In this document: positions 41,701 through 52,629 of the stretch, one piece after another
Position numbering within the stretch: the stretch's first letter is position 1
Layout of the letters: each line of letters starts with the position of its first letter
Assembly (NCBI GenBank): GCA_963931865.1
Contig: OZ007508.1
Location: forward strand, 14,940,781 to 15,004,780
Source of the DNA: Axinella damicornis
Taxonomy: Eukaryota; Porifera; Demospongiae; Axinellida; Axinellidae
Direction of reading: 5' to 3'
Length of the DNA: 64,000 nt
Position numbers and translations under genes: made by a program
Notes under the pieces: generated by a model
Told to the model about the DNA's origin: nothing
The model's input: the letters and a program-made list of their open reading frames with translations, nothing else
The model's database searches: none

Positions 41701-42190
41701 CTCATTCCCAGGCCTACCCCCATTTTGTCTGTTCTTTGGTTTGCGTTATTGTCAACGCAAACTGAAGAACAGAAAGAACGGGGGGGGGGGGGGGGGGGGG
41801 GGGGGGGATCAGTTGGAATATTCGGCACCAGAAGTCAGTTCAATACTTAGGGTATATTAGGTCCAGGGCAGGTACTAGCTGACTTCCGGTGCCGTATATT
41901 CCAACTGATCCGAACGGGGTAGGCCTGGGAACAAGGCTACAAAGTCACAGGGTTTCCACTAGTGTCACTGAAGTCACAGACGGACTTCCAATTTTAGAAT
42001 TTTCAGCTGAAATTTTCAGCTGTAAATTATGAAGTGACCCCTGCTGAAACCATAGAGTCTATGCTGAAACTCTCCTACTGTCGCACCATAGGCATAGCTA
42101 ATACACATAGCCACACACTAGTACAGTCCCAACATGTACATTCTCATACTGTTAAGAACCCCTACCTGGTTTCTCAGCAGGAGTCGCCAT
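38751..42190 (-). CDS. Stomatin-like protein 2 (tandem paralogue)
   Basis: Eight exons on the minus strand: 42166-42190 (ATG at 42188-42190), 41177-41322, 40273-40345, 40124-40206, 39796-39999, 39493-39627, 39113-39283 and 38751-38816; 300 residues. The membrane hairpin follows a CATTCCS cysteine cluster that could be palmitoylated (CCSILLWIFSIILVCLTFPF). YERAVIFRLGRIL, TLRNILGTVKLSELLS, AMAAEAEADREAKAK and [16 protein letters not shown] are band-7 signatures. Five intron positions match stomatin 1 exactly. The 135-nt exon here is split 79+56 in the neighbour. A final 66-nt exon adds a 21-residue Gly/Ser-rich tail absent from stomatin 1. The name human STOML2 is not implied. Confidence 0.92.
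41340..41540. repeat. (GTGCATGTGACGT)n degenerate repeat
   Basis: Short imprecise repeats of GTGCATGTGACATGTGT in the stomatin 2 intron just upstream (coding sense) of the membrane exon. Confidence 0.7.
41697..41939. mobile_element. Nested palindromic elements, family B with an insert
   Basis: The outer ends are TAGCCTCATTCCCAGGCCTA and its inverse (AACGGGGTAGGCCTGGGAAC). Inside lies a second inverted pair, GATCAGTTGGAATATTCGGC and GCCGTATATTCCAACTGATC, that starts directly after a G run (41781-41807), as if another element had landed in the first. Confidence 0.75.
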
Positions 42191-42842
42191 CTCAGTGAGT
42201 TCGCTCTGAGTGAGAGACATGAAATGTGCCGACGACAACTCAGAAAGACAGCCGTAAGGCTCGTCTTCAGACTACCTCTGCAGCTGCGCTACAACCGTAC
42301 CGCTCAGCAGCTGAGGTCCAAGGTCGACACCGCGTACCGCACTTCAGCTAGCTAGCTCGAGTCTGCAATTTTGGGTGCGGCAAAATTACGTTTGCTCACG
42401 TGTGCCAAGGTAGGGTAGTACTATATAGTATACGGAAATGCCACGGAAAAATGCAATGGGACTCGTTCCCAGACCAGATTGTCCGCAGCGAAAAATAGTC
42501 TGGGAACGAGACTATAGATACTGCCGCTTTTAATACCTTTGACTTCTCGCGCGAAAGCGAGCACTCGCCCTTGGTTGCCGTCAGCATGTCGCTCCTCACA
42601 GCGCTGATGATGGAGCAACGGGTGATGTTCTTTCGCAGATTCGCTACCATTAGTACAAACTTTACACGCCATCTTTGCATCACTTCACGTGAGAAGAAGC
42701 TAGCCTCGTTCCCAGGCCTCAATGCCTAGCTTTTGTCACTTAGACTTTATAGTACTACACTACTGACTAGGCTAGGTTGGACCTATGAGATTAGCTACGT
42801 TTGCAGAGCAACTGCCTGAGTGAGTGCGTGCTACTACAAATT
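42191..42842. other. Divergent spacer between stomatin 2 and DNAJC4-like gene
   Basis: This 652-bp stretch holds a family B palindrome (42459-42515), a truncated one from 42702, and a minus-strand open frame (ATG at 42670-42672) with a GTATTA donor at 42536. The frame could be an untraced first exon but matches nothing I know. Confidence 0.45.
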
Positions 42843-43544
42843 ATGCTGCTAAGGAAGATGCCTGCTTGGCGCTGCTGTGTCAAACACCTACACCTACAGT
42901 GCTCTCTTTTACTGGCTCAGAACCACTATGAAGTTTTAGGAGTGAAAAGAAATGCCCCTAAAGAGGACATAAGGGCGTCATTTGTCGCTCTGTCCAAGAG
43001 GTACCACCCAGACCTGAACCCTGGTTTGGAGAATGCTAACAAGGCATTCATTGAGGTTAATGAAGCTTATACTGTGCTCAACAGCCCTCTGAAGAGACAA
43101 GAATATGACAGAATATTGCACACCTTGGACTTGTACAGTGCACAGTTTGCAAACAGAAATTATGCAGGTAGTGCGCCGAGGCAAAGTGGGGGTCCCTTTG
43201 GAGACTCGACTGCTGCAAACATGCACATGTACTATCCTTATGGTATGAATGAAGTTGATTGGGATGCATACAGAAGGACATCTCAGAGGCCCAACCATGC
43301 CAGGGTCATCCGATTTCTCATTCTGTTTATGGTGGTGGGAAGTGCTGTGCACACGTTCAGAATAAGGCGAGCACACCGGATACATCAGGAGAGGAGCAAT
43401 GCAGAGTCGAAGAGGAACTACAGCGTGTACGCCCAAGTGAGAGAGAGGGCAAGGACATCTTCAGTTCATGAGCAGTTGGACCGACTGTCGAAACGACACT
43501 CGGAGACTTTGCAGAAAATGACGTCCAAAGACTCAGGGAAATAA
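42843..43544 (+). CDS. DNAJC4: DnaJ homologue, DNAJC4-like, single exon
   Basis: A J-domain co-chaperone that would stimulate an Hsp70. It is a single exon of 233 residues from the ATG at 42843; the frame is open upstream, but this is the first good ATG. The J domain spans about 27-95 with HPD at 55-57. A transmembrane helix follows at about 154-171 (VIRFLILFMVVGSAVHTF), then a basic helical tail containing YAQVRERARTSS. The order J domain, spacer, one TM helix, Arg-rich tail fits DNAJC4 better than other J proteins. The basic N-terminus could target mitochondria, which is inference. LRRIQ3 starts 175 bp downstream on the same strand. Confidence 0.8.
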   Translation: MLLRKMPAWRCCVKHLHLQCSLLLAQNHYEVLGVKRNAPKEDIRASFVALSKRYHPDLNPGLENANKAFIEVNEAYTVLNSPLKRQEYDRILHTLDLYSAQFANRNYAGSAPRQSGGPFGDSTAANMHMYYPYGMNEVDWDAYRRTSQRPNHARVIRFLILFMVVGSAVHTFRIRRAHRIHQERSNAESKRNYSVYAQVRERARTSSVHEQLDRLSKRHSETLQKMTSKDSGK

Positions 43545-43689
43545 CGTACCTAGTCTGGCGGAACCAGCCCCTCGCATGCGAGGGGCTGACTTTGGTTGGT
43601 ATGATTATATTATTATCAGACTAGGATATAACATAAAGAATAATAATGGCAGGAAAGAATGACTGTAATTCAATGATTAGCAGTGACGT

Positions 43690-43703
43690 ATTGCTATGGT
43701 AAC
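43690..43703 (+). promoter_or_regulatory. RFX X-box-like motif upstream of LRRIQ3
   Basis: ATTGCTATGGTAAC closely matches the inverted-repeat X-box (GTTGCCATGGCAAC type) bound by RFX factors that drive ciliary genes. It lies 16 bp before the LRRIQ3 ATG. Confidence 0.6.
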
Positions 43704-43719
43704 GGCGTAGTAGTGAGAA

Positions 43720-44620
43720 ATGGCCGCAGAACAACGCCAGTGGATTCCACTGCAGAAACAACTGCAGCCGAGGGTGAAGGACACCCGTAGCCAATACCAG
43801 AGGAACGCGCGCAGGAGGCATAAAGAGGCCGTCGAGAACGCGCTCAAGAAGGGCTACTTGAAGTGCCTGGACAGGGAGCTAATTTTGGGATCTCAGCTTG
43901 AGGGTGAGGGCCAGGGGGTGGAAGACTTGGATGATGTGCTCCGCATCTCCGTCAAGGGATGCCATGTGCAGGCTATCGATGATATCGCGATTCTCTCATG
44001 CGCCAGGCTGAGGATATGCAACCTAGAGTCCTGCTACATCAGCGACATCTCTGCTTTCCACGGCTGCGTCAACCTGCTGAAACTGGATGTTTCCAACAAT
44101 CAGGTAGTCCCTCCTATAATTTTAGGCCTGCACACGCACTCGAGTACTCTATGATCTAGTCTGTACGTTCCACTCACGATCATACTTACAGCAGCCCCGC
44201 CCACCATTTGACTGGTGGGCGGGCCCCGTGGGTCTTACAGGGATTTGCTACCAATCTACCTGCTGTCTTAGTGCATAACCAACGTGGTATAGAGTTGACT
44301 TTTGCCTCCATACTGTAATGAAGCCCCTTGTTCATACATAACCTGCATCTCCATCCCGTTCAGATTGATCAACTCCCTCCCCATGACCTCTGGGCTTCTC
44401 TGAGCAGCCTCCAAGTGCTCTACCTCAGTGGCAATGCCGTCAGTGGGAGGGAGGGCCTGGGAAGACTCAACGGTTGCCCCAAACTACATGTGCTCACCCT
44501 CTATGAGACCCCACTCTCTCTCATGAAAAACTACAGACACCACGTTGTGAACAGGTCTGCTATTATAATTTAGCTGTCTCTTATTATGATTTCAGTCTCC
44601 TTTCCTCCTCCCTCTTTACT

Positions 44621-44691
<71 letters not shown>

Positions 44692-47675
44692 CATCCTCTC
44701 CCTGAGGGCATTGGACTATCATGTTATCTCTGATGAGGAGATCATTGAGAACTTCCATCTCAAAAACGACACCTTTGCACCCATGACTCACCACTTCCAA
44801 CTCCAGCTGCACCGACACTGTACCAAAGTAAGCTACAATGCAGCTGAACAGGCAAACTAAAATGGCGGCGAAAGATTAACCCACATGTGGACACGAAAAC
44901 ATCTCCCACTATTTTTCTGAAGCTGAGATCTGCATGTGTGTGCAGCATTAAAATTTCATTGTGGGTTTTGAGTGAGGCTGACTGTCGCTGGAATATTAAT
45001 TTTTGTACTGTGCTAGCAGAGCCTCCTTCCTCCATCATTGAATCTTGAGTGTGTATCCGCAAATTCAATTTTGTAGTATATACATTCCTCCAGGGTGCTA
45101 CTTATCACAAGGAGCTCTGTGGTGTGTACAGCCTACTGCTGGCTGTGGACCAAGTCCTAGCGAGACACTCTCCAGTGATTATCATTCAACGGTGGGTGAG
45201 GGGATGGCTCGTGAGGAAGGCCCTCGCCAGGAACCCCAACCCAAAGATCAGGTGTGTTTGGGGTTGAGGGGATGAAACTTTCACCAACTATTTCACTCCA
45301 CATCACATTGTACTCTGCTTTTCAGATCTATTGTCAAGAAGCAGTCTGGCAGCAGTACCATCTTCAAACAGCGGACAAAGAAGGCTGTACCCCATAATAA
45401 TCTCCACAAGCCCAATTCAACGACTTCTGCGGCTAAGAAGATTATCACAACTCGAGTGCCTACTTCAGCTCAGCCAACCACACCCTCCAAGTCACGAGAA
45501 CGGAATTTGAGTATCAGAAAAAGCCATTCCGACACTTACACCATCACTACCCTCCCCCCTCCACCCCCCACCTCCCCCAGAGTCTCCCCCCTGCCAATCG
45601 AAACACACATTGTGGGTCTGGATGCCAGGACCTCAAAAATGGTATACACAATGCACATTAATCTAGGAAAGCTGCAGCAAAATGTTACAAAGGCTGAGAA
45701 CGTTGAGCCAAAAGGACTGACCAAGGCTTTCCAGCACAAGAGGAAATCAAGTGTCAAGGACCAAATAGCCAAGCGACTCAGTCCTAGAAACGGAAAATTA
45801 GGGACTGAGGCTTCACCAAAATCTCAAGCTTTAACTAAAGCTGCCACTATACCCGGCTCTGACTTAACCCATAACAAACCTCCGACTGCTAATGGTGCAG
45901 AATTGTCAGATGGTGCAGACGACAAAGTTGGAGAAGCACTTGGTGATGATGGTGGGGACTCCATGGAGGTGACGGGTCAGTCCGTTGAAGCTGTACCCTG
46001 TAACCATGTGGAGGATGTGGCTACCTCGAGGAGGGAGGATGGACATAGGGTACGGATTGCTAAGAAGGAGATTAAAGAGACGGTACGAAGAGCAAATGAA
46101 CCGCCTCCAAAGACTTGCAGTGTCAAGCAGCCAACTGTGATGAGCAAAGATGAGATGACTTTTACCAGGGCCTACGCTACCATGACCCTTTCTGCATTGA
46201 GAGCGGTTGAGAAAGTGCGCGAGGCGAGAAAGAAAGCTGACGTGCTCATCCAGAAGGCGAACCTGGTTGCAAAGATGAAGCACGAAAGGATGGAGAGGCG
46301 GGAAAAGATTGAGAAATTCCACAGGGAATTCAAAGAGAACATAACGATGTGGAGGATAGCACAGGAGAACAGGCTCGAATCCATGGAGGAACAGCTACTG
46401 GCCAAGAAGAGCGAGGAAGTTCTTCGCAGAGTGCACTCTCATGACACTGCAATGACCACCATCCAACGGCATAAAGAGGATAAGAAATTTGCCCGTGAAT
46501 TTAGCCAGCAGAACACACTGGTCAGAAACATGGTTTGTCAGGAGGACCAAAAGGTGTTGAAGGATGGACGTTTTCAGGAGGCGAGGGAGAGGGTGGGAGG
46601 GATGAGGGAGGTGTCCCTCGAGCACCAGGAGATGGTGAGGCGGTACATGGAGCAGAGGGATGCCAAGCTGCTGCAGGAGGGTGCCACTGCCAGGAAGGAT
46701 CTGGATGCAAACATGCTGCAGGTACTGCCCGTGGTTGGTCTTGTACACTATACTGATCAGCTGTAGGCTCATATCTCGTAGCCTAGAGATTCACTCCCCC
46801 TCCTTCATTCCCTTCCCTCGATTCCTCCCTCCCCCCAACAGAAATTGTGAGATGGGTTGACATCTGTAAGGCCAATATAGAATACTGTGGGCTAAAACCA
46901 AACTTAATTAGTGCATGAGATTCCATATAGTCTCGTTACCAGACTCCCATAGATCCCCCTCCCCCTTTGGGTTAAGAGTCTGGTTCCAAGACTATAGATT
47001 CCATATGGATAGTACTTTAATAATCGCATGACATTAATTGTCAGTGAGACTTGGCATCTCTCGCATGCACTCTGTGATTGGATGATGATGTTATTGCTGT
47101 GGACTGGGCAATTTGAGTGGATCAAGGCACGTGTCTGCTTCATTTCCTTCTAGGCTGCGAGCCAGCGAATGGTTGAAGCAAAGAAGAGAGTGGCCAAGGA
47201 GGTGGCAAGGAAGCAGGCTGCTAGGGCTGCAATTGCCACTGCCAAAGACGACCTCAAGTCTGGTCCACGTTTGCACTCACACCCAGCTGTGTACCACGAG
47301 GGTCACCTGCCGTCCCAACAGGGGGAGGGTTCTGGAGCAGATTGCACGGTACAGCTGCACAACAAACTCAATCACGTCAAGAAACAGGCACCCCATAGCT
47401 CTCCAAAGATGAGTTGGGAACCCCACAGGACCTGGCAGAGGGGGTGTCAAGTACTCATGCGAGAAAGACACAGCCTTCACTTCCCCATCCTAGCCACAGC
47501 CACGGAATCTCCGCTCATGTACGACATGATGCGCCCAGGACCAATATTCCACGGTCGTGCCAACACACCAGGGTCCCCCTCTGTGAGGACGGAGAGCAGA
47601 ACAGACAGCAGTCCCGGATTGAACTCTCAAACAAGCATTGCTTTACCGCAGCAACAGCAACTGGTTGTCAGATAA
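43720..47675 (+). CDS. LRRIQ3: Leucine-rich repeat and IQ domain protein LRRIQ3
   Basis: LRRIQ3 is a calmodulin-binding-type LRR protein associated with cilia and sperm. Six exons: 43720-44103, 44364-44554, 44692-44827, 45094-45251, 45326-46721 and 47154-47675; 928 residues with consistent phases. LRRs occupy about 85-210 (LLKLDVSNNQ, LQVLYLSGNAVSG, LHVLTLYETPLSLMKNYRHH). The exon-3 segment RALDYHVISDEEIIENFHL is typical of the family. One IQ motif IIIQRWVRGWLVRKAL sits in exon 4. A long coiled-coil, Lys/Arg/Glu-rich, fills the second half of exon 5 into exon 6. The C-terminus is Ser/Gln-rich. The protein is longer than the roughly 620-residue human form because of a disordered insert after the IQ motif. 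AATAAA lies at 47738-47743. Confidence 0.92.
44622..44690. repeat. Poly-C / (CA)n tract at a 3' splice site
   Basis: A C run followed by about 20 CA units ends in the CACAG acceptor of LRRIQ3 exon 3 (44692). Confidence 0.85.
46928..46994. mobile_element. Palindromic element, family B (short)
   Basis: TAGTCTCGTTACCAGACTC pairs with GAGTCTGGTTCCAAGACTA around a short loop, in LRRIQ3 intron 5. Confidence 0.65.
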
Positions 47676-47737
47676 CACAAGTATTATTACACCAGAGTGC
47701 AGGAGTACAGATTGTGTACAACTAACCAGAATGTACA

Positions 47738-47743
47738 AATAAA
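47738..47743 (+). terminator. Polyadenylation signal AATAAA for LRRIQ3
   Basis: A canonical hexamer 63 bp after the stop codon, in AT-rich sequence. Confidence 0.6.
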
Positions 47744-47950
47744 TAGCACCCAAACATTTTAAAAATATTTGCGAGAGTTCTGCACATAATTTGATTGGCT
47801 AAAAATCAAGTCAAATAAAATTTAAATTCCCACATTTGATTTGAGAATAATAAAGGTTAAGAAACATAAATACACTGTAGTCTCTATAAAAATATGTTTA
47901 TGCTGTGCTGTTCACTCGGCATGGTGACAACACAAGCCGGTCATACCAGC

Positions 47951-48427
47951 TTATGCTCTGACGTACGACTTTGGGAAGATGCCAGTAGTTCCGTGGCACT
48001 GGCCCTCAAACCAGTCCTCATTAACTGGGGAAGAAGTGACCGTCCAAATAAATGGGGGAACACAAGCAACTTAGGCCAGACCAACTTGCAACTTTTTTTT
48101 ACTTGCAACTGGTTGCTCGATCTTTACAGCTTGAAAAGTGGAGTGACCATAACAAATAGAACTCTTCACAGTACAAGGAGCACAATGATCCAAACCTGTA
48201 TATGTAGAGAGCTAACTAATTAATGCAGACTCCAATTAAATAGGACCGAGTGAGACTTTCAAGCAGTACAGTCTGACATTCCACAACCTTGGAAATCAGT
48301 ACAACTTAGGTGTGTTCCACCTTCAGTATAATGTAACTCCGTACCGACCATGAAAAGATGCGGAAAAGAATATTGTATGAACCCTTCCCGCCTCCCCCCA
48401 TCAATATAATTATTAAGATTTTATTTT

Positions 48428-48464
<37 letters not shown>

Positions 48465-49362
48465 CGGAAGTGGGAAGTTCTTGGGCGGGACTAGACCAGT
48501 GATGTGCGACCTTCATACTTCAACCTCAAACTCCCGAACAATGTTCCAGAACATTGGGCATGGGCTGGCTTCCAGAACAACTGGGGCTACAAGCAGATGC
48601 AATCGGGGAGCAGCAGTTCAAGCGGACGCAATCGTGGAGCAGCAGCCGAAGAGGACGCAATCGTGGAGCAGCAGCTGAAGCGGACGAAAGCGGCGAGCAG
48701 CAGCTGAAGCAGATGCAATCGGGGAGCAACAGCTGAAGCGGACGCAAACGGGGAGCAGCAGTTGAAGCAGATGCAATCGGGGAGCAACAGCTGAAGCGGA
48801 CGCAAACGGGGAGCAGCAGTTGAAGCGGATTGATTCAATCGGGGAGCAGCAGCTGAAGCGGACGCAATCGGGGAGCATGCAGCAGCTCTGCACAGAGAGC
48901 TGTCCAGTGCGGATTACTCACGTAGCCGAACGAGGGGGAAGTAGCTAAGCGAGTGAAGCGAGTGAAAGCTACTTGTATAGCTTATGACAGGAGACACTGT
49001 CATTGGCTGGTACACAGGAGGTCATTCACACTGCACTGGGATGTCATTCACACTGCACTGGGATGTCATTCACACTGCACTGGGATGTCATTCACACTGC
49101 ACTGAATGGTGGACCATTCGTGATAATGTTGCTTTTGTGGAAAATCAAAACATGCTGCACATACTTTCAACAGTGACTTGGATTCTGTCCCCCGCACTGA
49201 AATTCAGCTCGTCCGAGAACTGTGCACTGTAGTCGTGGATTGCCACCACCTCCTGTATCATAGCAGAGGTCTGGGGCTCCGGGGAAAACTGGGGAGGAGA
49301 GGTGGGGGAGGAGGGAAGGAGAAGGATGGATGAGAGAGGGTGGAGGAGGAGAGGTGGGGAGT

Positions 49363-49397
<35 letters not shown>

Positions 49398-52300
49398 GGG
49401 AGAGAAAAGGAGGGGGAGCAGGGGAAGGAGAGGAGGGTGCATTGGTGAGTGAAATTAGCAGAAAGTGTGCTGTGATTACTCATAAGGACATTGACAGCAT
49501 TCCTAAGCCTCCCTCACTAGTGTACTGGGAATAAAGTACTTTGTAGGGAAACACTCCCTTCCCATAAATAGATGCCTAGTGCACAATTAGTGCAGACTTG
49601 TGCCAATATCTTCCCATCCAACCTACATGTACATGTAGTTATGATAATTTGTGCCAGAAATCTGAACACTTGGATAGAGTCCAGTATAATGAGTCGATCT
49701 GACTTACATGTGTACATGTAGCACACTAGCTGACCTGCGAGAGCAGACTATAGTCCTGTATACAAGTGTACTAACTGACCTCACTGAGATTTGACCAATC
49801 AGAGTGCTGTAATTGGCACCACAACAGCAAGTAAAATTATTGTGAAAAAATTTAATACGGGCTACAATACTACAAGCACTAAGTGACCTTTGGACCCTAC
49901 AGAAGACAGACAGCTGTACCTCCTGTCTGTCATAGGCCCAGATGGTGAGTCTGAAGCCGTCCTCTAGGTTGGTAGCAGCTGTCCTCAGTCCAACATCCCC
50001 TGTGATTTCCCCCAGCTCTCCTGAACGTTTCTTATACCTATAGATAAGAACACAAACGATAACTTGGTGTATGTGCTATGAATGTCATTAAGGTGTGGTT
50101 GAAATGCTCACTAATTTTTCATGACAGTCATGTGACCCACAAACACTAATCATGTAATTCAGTCAATTTGACCCTCCCACCCAACATGTGACAGTCATGT
50201 GACCACCTACCACAGTGTGAGGCTGTTGTCAGGTCTGCCAAGCTTCTTGCAGACCTGGTGCAACAGTTGAGAGAATCCGGTGGTGATGCTCACCCTCAGA
50301 GCACGTGTTGTGGTGTAGTGTACCTTCACTGTCATTGAGCCCTGTACATGGGAATAGAGAGGAGAGAGGGTAGGAGGGAGGGAGGGAGGGAGGGAGGAGG
50401 AGGGAGGGAGGGAGGGAGAGTCACTGATAACAGTCACTAACCAGGAAACCTGCACAACATTAAGACTGCAGCTACTTACATCTGTTGGTCTGGGTGAAGG
50501 TGATCGCACAGGGGAGTGTGTTCTGATGTGTTTCTGTGGGGTTGGGGGGGAACGTTTTCTACCACGGGGAGATGGGGGCCTGCGCACAGGGGGAGGGGCA
50601 CCGTCAGGCTTGGGGGGCCGAAACTGAGGCTTGGAGGAGGCGAGCTTTATTGCGGGCTGGGAGATTGATCTGGCAGTGGATCCTCTACTGGGAAGGATGA
50701 CAGGTATTGCATCACCGTTGAGCAGACTAGAGTCACGATTCGGGATCTTCATGTTGGGGGCAGGGGGTGGGATACTTGGTTTGGGGGCACGAGGTACTCT
50801 CCCTGAGGGAGGCTCTGGGTAGGAGGTGGACTTCCCCAGGGACCGGTGGGAGAAGGGAGAAGGACTGCGACTTCTCGACCTTGGTGTGGGGCTAGGACTA
50901 CGAGAGTTCTTCTCATCCTTAGGGGAGAAGCGGAGAGCTTGATGAGTCACAAATGTCAATCTTTTGGACCATGCATGTAACTCATCCCAAGAACGCATGA
51001 TGACATCATTGTCATTACCACCGCAATTATGATGATGATATCATGCAAATGGTGCATGTCGACATACCTGTGTTCCAGCAAAGCCTGTGTAACTGTCTTG
51101 ATCCACAATAGAAGAAAGCACCTGCACACGAGCAATGACAACAAACAAAACATTGAAACGTCAAGAAAGAGGAAAGAGGAACTAGGTAGGAGGAGGACTT
51201 CCCCAGTGCTGTTGATTCCACCTCAATGACATCAGTAACAAATGTACCATCACTGCTACTTCAGACACGGAATGAGTATGGAACTACTACATCGGCGGTC
51301 ACCATTAAAATAAGCTCAGCCCGGTTAGCTCAGTCGGTAGAGCATGAGACTCTTAATCTCAGGGTCGTGGGTTCGAGCCCCACATTGGGCGAAAGGAACT
51401 TTTTTCCATCATAAGACAAAGATCATGCTTGTTTTATAGATAAAATGATCCTTTCTCTCTCTCAAGTCACTTCAAAGCTTCTCCCACTTTAGTGTCTCTT
51501 GCTGTGATTCACCTTTGCTTTTCCCATGAAGTTGACGGGCCGCAGCACCTCTGTTTTGTGCCTGGGGGGCATGAACACCATGGAGTGCTTTGGCAGCTTG
51601 TAGGGCATGAAGCTGTTACCAGCCTGTGTGTGTGTGTGTGAGTGTGTGTGTGGTGTGTGTGGTGTGTGAGTGTGGATGTGCATGGGAGGGGAGGGAAGAG
51701 GAAGAACGACTTGTGCGATGTAGATGTCATCCAAGTCCTCAAACTTAAACATTGGATTCCAATGCTGCTGAACACAGTCCAATTTGAGTGTACATTAGGC
51801 TGGACCTACATGTCCATTAGGCATGCCATGAGCATGTCCTTCAGGCAATTGGGCCAGCAGTGTTTGGGTCGTGTTGTGACAACAAGTGGCCAAGAGAGAC
51901 GCACACCACCTACTGGGTGGCTGTGAGACCCACTACCCCTCACCACACACACACACACACACATACAGAGCATCAAACATCCCTGTCCACCATGTGTGTA
52001 TTAATCACCAGTTACAATATATGAACCCCTACGGTATACTCAAGAACTTATCCCAACAGTGAAGTCTTGAACGAACCCGTTCTGGTGGTACCTCTTGCTG
52101 GAGAGATACCAGCTCACGCATAGCACAATTTTTGCTCACCCACTATTCTCTCTCATGATGATTACTGGGTATCCCAGAAGCTCTTTCTGTTGTCAGTGGA
52201 GTACTACAAGAATGCACGATGACATCATCTTCATTGCGGTGGCCGCAGGAATGAAGATTATGTCATCATGTGCTCTTGGAGTACTGTAGTAGCTAAGGAA

Positions 52301-52598
52301 TGCACAAAGTCATGCAAAACATCTGTAACTCAATCTCAAACAATGCCAGTTGAATATCCGTGAGAAGAAGGCTACCTTCATGTTCTCCAGAGCAGCGTTG
52401 ATGATGCGCTGTCTGCTCTCACTGGCATCAACAGCTATCTGCTTGGCTTTCTCCAGCTCTTCTCTCGCCTTTGCATTGCGACCTTGTTGACCCATAACAT
52501 AGGCTCTGTTGTATAAGATCTGATCATGTAGGATGGAGAGGGGAAAGGGGGAGAAGGAGAGGAGGAGGAAGAGAGGGAGGGAGGAGAAGGGAGTATGG

Positions 52599-52629
<31 letters not shown>

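Noticed and set aside
47894..48223. Plus-strand 109-residue frame
   Set aside because: It is the antisense shadow of the last SH3 exon of the p67phox-like gene plus flanking UTR.
48504..48893. Gln/Arg- or Leu/Cys-rich protein from the 48.6-kb repeat
   Set aside because: The 29-bp period shifts frame each unit and the region lies within an intron of the p67phox-like gene.
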